Shown one piece after another: positions 21,346-30,699 of a stretch of 64,000 nucleotides of DNA. Position numbers and translations under genes: made by a program. The stretch is from Prorocentrum cordatum (lineage: Eukaryota > Sar > Dinophyceae > Prorocentrales > Prorocentraceae). The notes below the pieces were generated by a model. That model was not told where the DNA came from. It saw only the letters and a program-made list of their open reading frames with translations, and did no database searches. Numbering within the stretch: the stretch's first letter is position 1; each line of letters opens with the position of its first letter. The stretch covers positions 720,780-784,779 of the forward strand of contig CAUYUJ010011558.1 of the NCBI GenBank assembly GCA_963575745.1, given 5' to 3'.

Positions 21346-23049
21346 CATCCTTTGGTCTTCTGCCAGCAGTTCCGATAGCTCCTGTCCTGCCAACACTTCC
21401 GATAGCTCCGAGAGCGTGGCCGGGCACGATTCCGTTGCCTCCACCAGTTGGACATTTTGGTAGCCAGTCTGCACAGCACCATCATCGTGCACATCCTGAC
21501 TCTAAACATGCAAGCGGTTGCGCACCCGGCTCGCTAGGCCTTGCGCAAGTACACAAACCTCGCCTGCCCCAGTCGGGCTCCCCCAACTGCGCTTCTTCCG
21601 CGCACTCGTCTGGAGGAGATACCCCCGATGGATCGGAAGGCGGCCTCAACGCGTTTCGCACAGCCCTCTTGTCCAGTCAGTCTTTTGCTAGTGCGTGCGA
21701 ATATGCCACGCTCCCGATCGTTGCGCGCCCCAGCTTCCTCCAGACACGGGAACAAGTGGGCGCATGGAAAACAAGCCAGAACAGGTGGGCTTATCATCTG
21801 TGGCACCGCTCACGTGAAGCTCTCACCAAGCAACGTTTGGCATGTCTTCAGAAACGACACGGGTTGTTACCACTGATTGCAATGTAAACCTTCAATATTG
21901 CAATTCCTGCTGATGCGTTGCGCGCCGTCACTCTTCCCCAGCTCGACGCTGGAAATTGGGCGTATGACTATGGATGTAGCGCGGCTTTGGGAGGTCTTGT
22001 TTGGAGGGAAGGTCCTCTTTGTCTCGTTGGCTTTTCCCGTCTTGCAGTGAGAACAGATGGCATGCATGGCAAGCCGTGTCAATCTCATCGCATGCGATGT
22101 TTGCAAGTACTCTCAGACACGGCTTGGCGGCTTGCTTGAGTGTGATCAGAGGCTCCCAGCATTGTATCTGTGCTTGTCTAGACCCAAGTACTTGTTCCAG
22201 GCCGGCAGCATTTGCCAAGAGTTCCAGATCGCCCTTCTTATGACCTCGCTCCTCAGCCCTCCCTCCAGTGGCCATATGTTCAGAGGCCCCAGCCATGGGT
22301 CAAGACTCTGCACTTGGCACAAGTGTGCGCTGTACTTAGGCCGTCCGCCCTTGCCAGCATTTCCAAAATGGTAGACCCCCAAGCCTCGGTTTCTGTCTTC
22401 TGAGTTGGACGAGTCAGACAGCATCCATTATGTTGCTGATTCCGGCTCTCAGGCTGCTCGCGATTTTGTTGTTTCGTCAGCCTTCAATCCTACACTTCCC
22501 CCTTGCCTCCAGTAATCCGCCACCTCCTCCTTTTGCGAATGCCCGAGTGCAGGCAGACTTGCAGTGATGGTCTTCGGCTGCAGCTCGCAACTTGTAATCG
22601 GGGGCGGATTGAGGTTCTTAGCATTTTCAGCGTTGGTGGAGGAATACCTTCATATGTCATGCCGTCTTCGACGGCGCCGAGGAGCCCTCGGATGGCTAAG
22701 TCTGTTACTCTCCAGCTCATCGCTTGCCTCGCCATTTCTATCCACCCGCGCTCGCCGCCGCATTCCCTACGTCGGTTATGTTCGCGACTTGCGCTGCGGC
22801 TTCATGGGTTGGAGGCGCGTTCAGTCAGATCGAAATCTATGGACTCTCTCGTTTCTTTCTGCTTTTACCTCTTCTCTCTGGGTTCACGTCCCCGGGCTCT
22901 CATCGGCTGTGGCTGCGGCTCTCATCGGGCTGTGGCTCTCATCGGGCCCGCCCCCCCCCCTGGCAGCTGCTCGCGTGCGGGCACTTCCGTGGACAGCTGG
23001 TCCGGTCCGATCCCTTGTCCCTCCTCCCCATCCGTGCCCCTGCCTTCCG
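21346..23049. other. Possible decayed coding DNA, no gene supported
   Basis: Both strands show frames with ordinary protein composition. On + near 21,680-21,880 one reads SQNRWAYHLWHRSREAL. On - near 21,930-22,100 two overlapping frames contain closely spaced Cys and His (CHACHLF, AICSHCK), loosely like a zinc-binding knuckle of a retroelement. Codon bias is weak and the frames break, so I do not call a gene. Confidence 0.3.
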
Positions 23050-23860
23050 CATGCAAATTTCGGCACGTCCCTCCCGCGTTTCGTATCAACGTAGGGAGCT
23101 CCGCCGCAGGCCCCAGTGGCTGCGTTCGTATGGCGTCCCCGCGCCCATCATGGCAAAAGCAGGCACGCTAAGTGGCCCCATAGGGAGCTCCGCCGCCAGC
23201 CCCAGTGGCTGCGATCGCATGGCGTCGCCGTGCCCATTCCGGCAACAATGTCGCACGCTTCGTTGCGTCCAACACCACCCAACGCCCCAATGGTTGCGTT
23301 CGCGTGGCGTCGCCGCGCCCGTTTCGGCAGACCGTACACCCCTCGCACGTTCCGTGGCCCCAGAGGGAACTCTGCCAAAGGCCCCAGTGTCTGCGTTCGC
23401 ATGGCATCGCCGTGCAGATTTCGTCAAATACATTGCATGTTCGTGGCGCCATATGGAGCTCCGCCGACGGCCCCTGTGGCTGCGTTCGCATGGCGGCACT
23501 GTGCCCATTTCGGCAAAATCCTCACGCGCTTCGTGGCTCCATAGGGAGCTTCGGCACGCCTCGCACAAGTTTGTATCGTGGCCCCATATGGTGATTTCGC
23601 CTAAGGCCCTCATGCGGAATCCCACGCCCAAGTGGCAGCGCCCGCGTGGCGGCACCGCACGATCGCGCCGCAACCTTCACACTAGGGAGCCACATTAAGG
23701 GCGCCAACCCCAGCGGCCGCATGGCCGCACCGCCCCATTTTGGCACACACACGCACATCCCTCGCACGTTCGTGGCCCCGTAGGGAGCTCCCCCTTCCTA
23801 CGCCTGACCTGCCTTGCGGTACTCACGATTGTATGGGGCCTTTTCGCCAAACCAGTTCTC
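23050..23860 (+). mobile_element. Composite array element, copy E (divergent)
   Basis: About eight diverged units carry GGGAGCTCCGCCG, CCCCAGTGGCTGCG and CGTTTCGTGGCCCCATA-like blocks. The start resembles the start of copy C (GGCACGTCCCTC..GTTTCGT). The last 40 bp, with TGCGGTACTCACGATTGTATG and TTTTCGCCA, resemble the right ends of copies A and B. It is the oldest-looking member of the family. Confidence 0.6.
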
Positions 23861-23975
23861 CACCCGAGCATACACCGCCTCTCGCTGCCAAGGGAAAAGC
23901 GCGATGGGAGGTGGCTGATTATTCCCCACATGTTCCGGGGGTATCTTGTTTTCTTCCCACCCGCGTCGCACCCGC

Positions 23976-23979
<4 letters not shown>

Positions 23980-24022
<43 letters not shown>
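23980..24022. repeat. (CA)n microsatellite
   Basis: A pure CA run. Confidence 0.95.
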
Positions 24023-24195
24023 CACTCTCCTCTTTCTCGTTCGTCGTGGTACAGCCGCGCACACACATGCACGTACGTCATACAGATACACACACGTACA
24101 GCCGCTCAAAACCTGACACATAAATAACATATTAAGTTTGAGATGCAGCCATAGAATTCGCAGGTCGTGGCATGCGTGGCAGGCTCGCAGGGCAT

Positions 24196-24800
24196 GGCAG
24201 GCGTGGCACTTTCTCGACACCGCAGGCGGTGCGCAGAGGAAGGTTCCTCAGCGCGGCCTCTACCCGTGACACGCTCGCAGCAAAATCCTAGCAGGCGTTG
24301 CATTTTCTCGACGACAGAAGCTTTGCGCAAGGGGTGGTTCCTAAGCGCGGCCTCTATACGCGCCAATATCGCAAAGCCTAGCAGGCGTGGCACTTTCTCG
24401 ACACCGAAGGGCGTGTGCAGAAAGTGGTCCCCGAGCGCGGTCTTAGACGCACCAATATCGCTCGCAAAACATAGCAGGCGTAGCACTTCCTCGACATTAG
24501 AGGGCGTGCGCAGGGGTCTGGGGCGCGATGCGTGCCAATATCGCAAAGCCTAGCACGCGCATGTGTTTCTCGACACCAGAGGGTGTGCGCAGGGGATGGT
24601 CCCTGAACGAGGTCTCCATGTGCGCCAGTACCGCAAAGCCTATCCAGCGCGGTCCTGTCTCGACACCAGAGGGGGAACGCAGGGGGGGGGTCCTGAGCGC
24701 GGATTCAAAACGGGTCAGTGTCGCAAAAGGGCTAGCAGGCGTGGGACTTCGTCGACACCTGAGGGGGTACACAGGGGTGGTCCCTGAGCGCGGTCTCCAT
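24196..24800 (+). repeat. Tandem array, about 88 bp unit, seven copies
   Basis: The unit contains TAGCAGGCGTGGCACTTTCT, CGACACC and GTGCGCAGGGG(A)TGGT, then CCTGAGCGCGG and CCAATATCGCAAAGCC. Starts fall near 24,198, 24,292, 24,382, 24,473, 24,554, 24,640 and 24,735. Confidence 0.85.
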
Positions 24801-24919
24801 AAGCGAAAACATAAGACTTAGCTAAGTATGTAGGGTTCCTCCGTAGCGTAATTCAGGCTCGCGGAGGCTCTAAGCGGGCTCTCGTCGGAAAATTTGATTC
24901 GGGAAAACTACAGACCGCC

Positions 24920-24965
24920 TGGAACCAACGTTGTGAACATGTCACGACGTCGGAGGTCCAGCGAG
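24920..24965 (+). repeat. R3 motif copy
   Basis: TTGTGAACATGTCACGACGT then CGGAGGTCCAG. Confidence 0.55.
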
Positions 24966-25091
24966 GGAGGAGGAAGGCGGAGGGATGTCTTGAACGGGTT
25001 ATGGGCTTGTTCATGGGTTAGCAGGGTTTCAGGCTCCTGCGAGACCCTTCTGCTTTCCCCGGCCTCATTCTGCTCGCCCCCTTCCCCCAAG

Positions 25092-25208
25092 GACGTGAGG
25101 CAGCGTGACGGGGGCCACGTGTGCGTCCTCTGCTCGCAGCTCCCCGCGGCGGAGCTGCGCGGCTTGTCGCAGAGCTTGTACATCGACCACCGGCATCAGA
25201 GGCCCCTG
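25092..25208 (+). CDS. Exon candidate g, unknown function
   Basis: After CGCCCCCTTCCCCCAAG the frame of 39 codons is almost entirely G/C-ending. It reads DVRQRDGGHVCVLCSQLP then AAELRGLSQSLYID and HRHQRPL. With a GC donor at CTG/GCAGGG it is phase 0 on both sides, which matches the next island at 28,044. The CxxC pair in HVCVLCS could bind metal, but a single pair is weak evidence. A GGA microsatellite begins in the intron at about 25,265. Confidence 0.45.
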
Positions 25209-25264
25209 GCAGGGATCGGGAGGAGGAGGAGGCGATCCACCACCGCGAGACCCTTCTCCGCTTC

Positions 25265-25336
25265 CAGGAGGGGGAGGGGGAGGAGGAGGAGGAGGAGGAG
25301 GAGGAGGAGGAGGAGGAGGAGGAGGAGGAGGAGGAG
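25265..25336. repeat. (GGA)n microsatellite
   Basis: A nearly pure GGA run. Confidence 0.95.
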
Positions 25337-25483
25337 GACCAGTGTAAACCCAAGATCCATCAATGATGCTGCAATCAACCCTCCCTCCAAGTTTCAAGCT
25401 TCCTCCTCATAGGCCCCTAAGAAGGGTATCTTCACTGTGGGAATGGCTCCGTTGGAAGACAACCGTCTGAAAATTTACAATCG

Positions 25484-25695
25484 TGCCAAAGCACTACTTC
25501 TGGGAATTCAACGCGGAGAATCAACGTAGCTGTTGCGAACTGGCGATCCTACATCGCGCCAGGACAGCATTTTTGGGACGTCAACACCGCGAATCATCGT
25601 GACTGTCGCGCCCTGACAATCCTAAGTCATGCCAAAACACAGTTCCTGGGACGTCAACCAGGAGAATCGTCGAAACTGCTGTAAACTGTTAAGAA
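25484..25695 (+). repeat. Tandem repeat, about 73 bp unit, three copies
   Basis: Each unit carries CGTGCCA(A/G), CTGGGA(A/C)(T/G)TCAAC, GAGAATC and (G/A)C(A/T)ATCCTA blocks. Confidence 0.75.
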
Positions 25696-25719
25696 TAATG
25701 TGCGCGTCGCTGAGGCAAG

Positions 25720-25915
25720 AGCCACATTTTGAAAAAGAACCGCCCTCCATCTGTGAAGCCTTTGCGGACTTTTAGCACGAATGCACGCGGCGCCCAGGCG
25801 AGAGCCACATTTTGAAAACGACCCGCTATCCATCTGTGAACGTTTGTAAGTTTCTAAATCGAATGTGCTAGGCGAGCCACATTTTGAAAACGACCCGCCC
25901 TCCATCCGTGACGCT
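25720..25915 (+). repeat. Tandem repeat, about 75-80 bp unit, three copies
   Basis: Each unit starts GAGCCACATTTTGAAAA and continues CGACCCGCCCTCCATC(T/C)GTGA. Confidence 0.85.
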
Positions 25916-26039
25916 CATACAACTTCAAGTTTCAGGGTCATACACTGTGAGGAAGTATCCGGCGAAACGCCCAGCTGGCCCGCTCTACCAACCCGTCTCG
26001 GGGCGCGACACACAGGAGTTATTAATAAGTAGGAGGGAT

Positions 26040-26983
26040 GGAGGATGAGGAGGATGAGATGTAGGCGGAGGCGGAGGCGGAGGAGGAGGAGGAGGAGGAG
26101 GGGAGGAGATGGACGAGGAGGACGAGGAGGCGGCGGAGGCTGGAGGAGGAGAAGCAGGAGGAGGAGGCGGAGGGAAGGAGGAGGACTAGGGAAGGGGAGT
26201 GATGATGTTGATGACGAGAATGACGATGATGAGGATGATAAGGATGATGATGCTGGTGACGATGGTGATGCCGATAGTGATCATGATGAGTATGATGATC
26301 ATACTTATGATTCGAACGGTGATGCTGATGGTGATGGCAACGATGAAGCTGTTTCTGATGATGGTGACGATGGTGGTGATGGTTATGATGATTGTGATGT
26401 TGATGATTATGATTATGATTTTGTTGGTGATGATCATGGCGGGTAATGGTGACGGTGGTGGTGTGTGCTGTTGATGAGGGTAGTGGTGGTGGCGATGATA
26501 ATCGAACGTGATGGTTTCGGATATCGTGATGGCGGTGGTGGTCATGATGATGAGGACGGTGTCACCGGCGATCATGGTAGTGATAAGGATCGTGAGTGTG
26601 AGGACGATGGTGTGGATAGAGGTACGTATTGTAATGAGTGTGATGGTGGTGCTGGTAATGATGACTGTGGTCATGGTGGTGGTGATGGCGATCATGATGA
26701 ATCTGAAGGTGATGGTAATGATTGCTAGTTTGATGTTGAATATGATGACTGTTGTGACCGTTATGTTGTTGATGATGATGTTGATGCCGACGCCGGTAAC
26801 GAAAACGATGATTTGTCTGATGATTATCATGGGTATGCTCGTGATAAGTTTGTTGTTGCCGTTGACGCTGGCAATGATAATGATGGTGATGATGTTGATG
26901 ATGATGGCGGTGGTGGTGGTGATGGTGATGATGATGCGGATGGTAATGTTGATGCATATGATGATGACGATACTGATGATGAA

Positions 26984-27022
<39 letters not shown>

Positions 27023-27510
27023 ACTGATGATGATGCTATTGATACTGATGATGGTGTTAATGATGCTGATGATGTTGATGGTGATGCCGACGATGACGAT
27101 GGTGACGATTATGATGATGATTATAGTGATGCTGATGTTGATGGTGATGATGATGATGCTGATGGTGATGGTGATGGTGATGATGGCGGTGATGATGGTG
27201 ATGATGACGATGGTGGCGCTGCTGCTGATGCTGTCGCTGCTGATGATGATGGTGATGATGTTGATGCTGATGATGATGCTGATGATGCTGATTGTGATGA
27301 TGATGATGATGATGATGATGTTGATGATGATGATGATGATGATGATGATAAAGATGCTGCTGTTGTTGTTGTTGATGATGATGATGATGATGATGATGAT
27401 GCTCTGATGCGGAGGAGCTAGAGGAGGCGAAGGAGGAGGAGGGCGAGGACGAGGAGGAGGGGACGGGAGGAGGGCGACGAGGAGGAGGAAGTGGAGGAGG
27501 TCGAGGAGGA
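26040..27510. repeat. (GGA)n-(GAT)n-(GGA)n giant microsatellite
   Basis: GGA-rich edges flank about 1.2 kb of degenerate GAT/GGT triplets. Triplet periodicity keeps several frames open on both strands; the longest on - extends well past the repeat. None is a real gene. Confidence 0.95.
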
Positions 27511-27739
27511 TGTGACATACTGGCATGGCCAAGAGCCTCCTCCTTGGCCACCCTGCCCCCCCCCCCCGTCCTCCTACCCTACTCCCAGACGCGCCAAGGA
27601 GGCCTAGAAGTGGTGGCCCTCTTCTGTCTCCCCGGCAATGGCCAGTCCTTCTTGGTTCGTCTCGCGCTCCACTTACGGGGAGGTGGGAGGAAGGATGGGC
27701 CCAAGACCCCAGAGGGTGAATAGGTACCGAGCTCGCTAC

Positions 27740-27850
27740 TTTTGACTCTTTCTCGCCTTTTTGGGCCTCCTGGCAGGTCCTCGTCGCCACGGCTGGATTC
27801 GCCTCGAAAATTCGAGCCAGAACGCACCCCGGGAGAGAGGTCTGGGGACG
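27740..27850 (+). repeat. Dispersed repeat R5, long copy
   Basis: It carries TTTGGGCCTCCTGGCAGG, CGTCGCCACGGCTGGATTCG and AGAACGCACCCCGGGAGAG, and aligns end to end with the reversed copy at 16,240-16,345. Confidence 0.8.
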
Positions 27851-28043
27851 TATCGTGGAGGAGGATAGTGATTTATCGGATAGTGGAGGAAGAGGGGGGA
27901 GTGACAGTGGACAAAGGTGATGAGGAGGGACGGAGGAGGAGGGATGGAGCGACGCAGGGGTAGAGGCTGGAGCAATCGAGGGAGGAGAGAGCGAGACGGA
28001 GAGCGCAGCAGTTCGGACAAGTCTGTCTGCCATGCCCCCGCAG

Positions 28044-28082
28044 GTTGCAAATACCGCGCGGGTCAACCTCACAACGTGGGAG
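28044..28082 (+). CDS. Micro-exon candidate, unknown function
   Basis: The acceptor is CCATGCCCCCGCAG and the donor is GGGAG/GTGCAG (GT). Thirteen codons read VANTARVNLTTWE with phase 0 on both sides, compatible with the islands at 25,092 and 29,211. Its small size makes it uncertain. Confidence 0.3.
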
Positions 28083-29210
28083 GTGCAGTGACATGAACAG
28101 GGGTGGAACAGAGACCGAGACGGAGAAAGGAGGTGGACGGGAGGGGGGCAGGGAGAGTGTGCGGATGGGAGGGAGGAGGGAGAACGAGGAGTAGAAAGGG
28201 GAGGGAGGGGAAGGGGGAGGGATGGGGGATTCGCCAGGGCGGGGGCGAGACCGGCCAGACTGGCGGGCGTTGCGGGGGCCTCCCGAGGCGACTCTCGGCG
28301 CTGCGCGAGATGCCGGTGGGGGGGTCGGGGCTGCACTGCTCGGGCTGCTCGAGCTGCTGCTGCATCTGTGCCTCCTGCTCCTGCGTCTCCCGCCGTTTTC
28401 TCCTTCTTTTGCTCTGGCGTCTGATCCTTGTCCTGCTCCTGACCCAACGGGGGCTGGTGTCGTGGTTTTCCTGCTCCGGCGACTATCAGCACGTGGTGGA
28501 CGCGTGAGGGTTGAATGCTGAGCGGCGCTGCGGCCTCATACCCGTGGAGGAGGAAAGCGGCGGGAGTAAAACGGGGGTTACTCGACGAGAGCATCGGATG
28601 AAGGAGGGGGAGGCCCGCCACTCGGGCCCTCAGGCGCTCGGTCTTGCGTGCGTCATGGCCGGCGTCGCTTAATTCATCGCGGCCGAAAGGTTGATTTCGA
28701 ATATCTTGTGGATTCGATGTGGTGTCTCGTGCTTTGGGACTCGTGGGTGGTGGGTCTGGCCTAGTGGCTTTGATGTTTGTGTCGGAGATGATCATGCGGT
28801 TGACGCGTGAAGGCCGACCCCTCCCTTTGCAAGCACGCAATCCATGTGCATTGTTTTCCGAGCCGCTGGACAGCAGGCAGCGCTCACACAACTCTGGCTC
28901 TGGCTGAACTGAAACGCTCACGTCGTCATATCGCATATCCACATGCTTCCTCATCCACGCGCAGAGGGTGTAGGGGAGGGGGTATTCAGGAGTGAACAAA
29001 ACACACTGACACAATTAATCGTCGACTCCCAGGAAAATATGGGAAACTATTGGAAGTGTGGGGGGAGGAAACCCAGAACATATTGGAAAATATGGGGAAT
29101 TGTGTTTTTTGTGTCTATTTATTTGTGTCCCACAGGGCCCCTTCAGGGATGGTTTCTTAGAAGGAAGCCGCTTCTTAGACGGCGTGGGCCCTGCCTAATG
29201 ATTGACGCAG
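28083..29210. other. No supported gene
   Basis: It is GC-rich at first. A minus-strand frame near 28,290-28,460 (QDKDQTPEQKKEKTAGDAG) has exon-like composition but no clear boundaries. Confidence 0.3.
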
Positions 29211-29281
29211 GGCCGGCCCCTTGTGCGCGCCGCCAACTTTTACCTCACGGATCAGCATTGGTACCTCCTGCTGCTCAACAT
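29211..29281 (+). CDS. Exon candidate h, unknown function
   Basis: ATTGACGCAG is the acceptor and CAACAT/GTGAGC an excellent GT donor. The frame reads GRPLVRAANFYLTDQHWY then LLLLN and leaves in phase 2. It lies 260 bp before the hydroxylase start but does not join it in frame, so it probably ends or belongs to the upstream long-intron gene. No family is recognised. Confidence 0.45.
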
Positions 29282-29324
29282 GTGAGCAAAAACGGGGTCG
29301 CCTTCGCCGGCTGGCGCCTAAGCT

Positions 29325-29435
29325 CCCCGCGTAAGGTCGAGCGTAAGCGCCCTCCTCACCAATGTAGAGTGCCGCGCTGGCGGCCCGCGCAAGACGCCTC
29401 GTAACGTAGCTTTGCCATCTCGCGTACGACCTCTT
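29325..29435 (+). repeat. Dispersed repeat R2, copy 2
   Basis: It shares GCCGCGCTGGCGGCCCGCG and AAGGTCGAGCGTAAGCGCCC with the copies at 691 and 52,615. Confidence 0.65.
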
Positions 29436-29542
29436 TCTTTTTGTCGCTCATGCCTCGGCTCCAGAGGACATGGGCCCAATGGTCGGCAGCGAGAAGGGCA
29501 GCGGCCCCGCGCATATGCCGCGCCGGCCGCGCCCGGCAGGCA

Positions 29543-29665
29543 ATGTCTGACACGCAGCCCTGGCTCTGCCTGCTGCTGGCGCTGGCGGCCCTGTGCCGCC
29601 TCCCAGCGCCGGCCCGCTCCCTGGAGGCCGCAGACTACCTGGCCGAGGCTGGGGACGCGGCACCC
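29543..29665 (+). CDS. P4H: Prolyl 4-hydroxylase exon 1 (signal peptide)
   Basis: The ATG is chosen because it opens a textbook signal peptide: MSDTQPW, a hydrophobic core LCLLLALAALCRL, then the small-residue stretch PAPARS as a likely cleavage site. This would send the enzyme into the ER, where prolyl 4-hydroxylases of the collagen/cell-wall type work. The mature part starts LEAADYLAEAGD. CCGGCAG lies just before the ATG (GCAATG) and could be the acceptor for trans-splicing of the dinoflagellate leader. The 3' boundary is not fixed. Exon 2 needs a phase-1 donor; GGGGC/GCTTTT near 29,665 would give one, and GCGCT occurs on both sides of the intron. The link to exon 2 rests on strand, distance and domain order. 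Confidence 0.55.
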
Positions 29666-30021
29666 CAGGGGCGCTTTTCACGAGGGGGCCCAGACCATTG
29701 CTCTCTCGTTGCGGGAGGTTTTGGCGAGCGTTCTGGCTTCAGGGGCCCTCGCCGGGCCCCGGGGGCCCGCAAAAAACGGATCGGGACGGACAATTGACCC
29801 TGGGGGAGGGCACGGGACTTCCGTGGACCCCGCATCGAAACGTTGAGCACATTGGGTCTTTGGGCAAGGGAGGTGCGAGAGAGGAGCGGACATCCAAGAG
29901 GGCGGGTGGGGATCCGCAGAAGGCGGGGTCCCTCATGGACTCATGGAAGGGCCCCCGGCGTTTAGGAGAAGGCTTCCTCAAGGCCGGGAGAGCTGGCATC
30001 CCCCCCCCCCCCCCTGTGGAG

Positions 30022-30472
30022 CGCTGCCCCTCGAGGAGTACTTCCCTGGGTTGCACCTGCTGGATGTGGGGCCCAGTGATGTCCGCATCTACAAGGACTG
30101 CCAGAGGCCGCGGGACGGAGAGCCCATCGCTGTCCGCGCGGGCTGGGCGACGATGGAGGCCGCGCGGGCTGCCTTCGAGTCCGCGCTCGGGATCATGCCG
30201 CCCGAGCCGCTGCAGACGCCTTGGGCCTTTTTCGACGCTCAGGGCACTCGGCTGGAGACGGTGGAGGCGCTGCTTGGCCTGCGAGTGGCGTTCCTGCTGG
30301 AGATCGGGGTGTGGATGTGGCCCGCCGTGCGGGTCGGCTTCGTGCAGGAGGCGACCGGGGTATTGGAGGGAAGGCCCCTCCGGCTAAAGACGCTGTCCTT
30401 GAGGCCCGTGATCTTCGAGGTGGAGGGCTTCATCAGGCACGAGGAGGCAGACGCGGTGATAGGCATGGGCAA
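30022..30472 (+). CDS. P4H: Prolyl 4-hydroxylase exon 2 (N-terminal region)
   Basis: After a run of 14 C and TGTGGAG the frame reads LPLEEYFPGLHLLDVG, then a stretch I cannot assign, ending LKTLSLRPVIFEVEGFIRHE and EADAVIGMGK. That end is the start of the P4H catalytic domain: a Trp/Leu-(S/R)-x-P-x-hydrophobic strand followed by a helix with EE..xLI. The exon has 451 nt: 2, then 149 codons, then 2. Its donor is GGCAA/GCACATG (GC type). Joined to 44,072 it gives GMGK-RLAGSKGVLG in frame. The continuation in this frame after the donor stops within 20 codons. Confidence 0.7.
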
Positions 30473-30699
30473 GCACATGGACATGCACGATCGAGGACGC
30501 CCACGGCGAGTCACCGCCGCCCCCTGAATGTTGTTTGCAATGCCTGCTGTGTGGGCAGCCTCTGCTGGAGGGCCGAGGCTGGTTGCCCGAGTGTTCCCCC
30601 CAGCAGTCGCGGCAACAATTGGAGGGAACATTGGAGGGGTAGTCTCTGCCACTTTCAACTGGTGTCTCCAGGGCCGATCCTCGACATCTAATATTTAGT

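Noticed and set aside
21867-22106. Integrase-like zinc knuckle on minus
   Set aside because: The Cys/His pattern needs two frames and has no partner motifs; too weak to call.
23735-23750. CCATTTTGGC resembling the dinoflagellate spliced leader
   Set aside because: Only the central ten bases match; the flanks do not continue the leader.
24196-24800. CRISPR-like spacing of the 88 bp repeats
   Set aside because: The whole unit is conserved with no unique spacers, in a eukaryotic context.
26186-29014. 942-codon minus-strand open frame
   Set aside because: Most of it is poly-Ile/Thr/Ser from the GAT microsatellite and the rest is low-complexity Pro/Ser; triplet repeats keep frames open.
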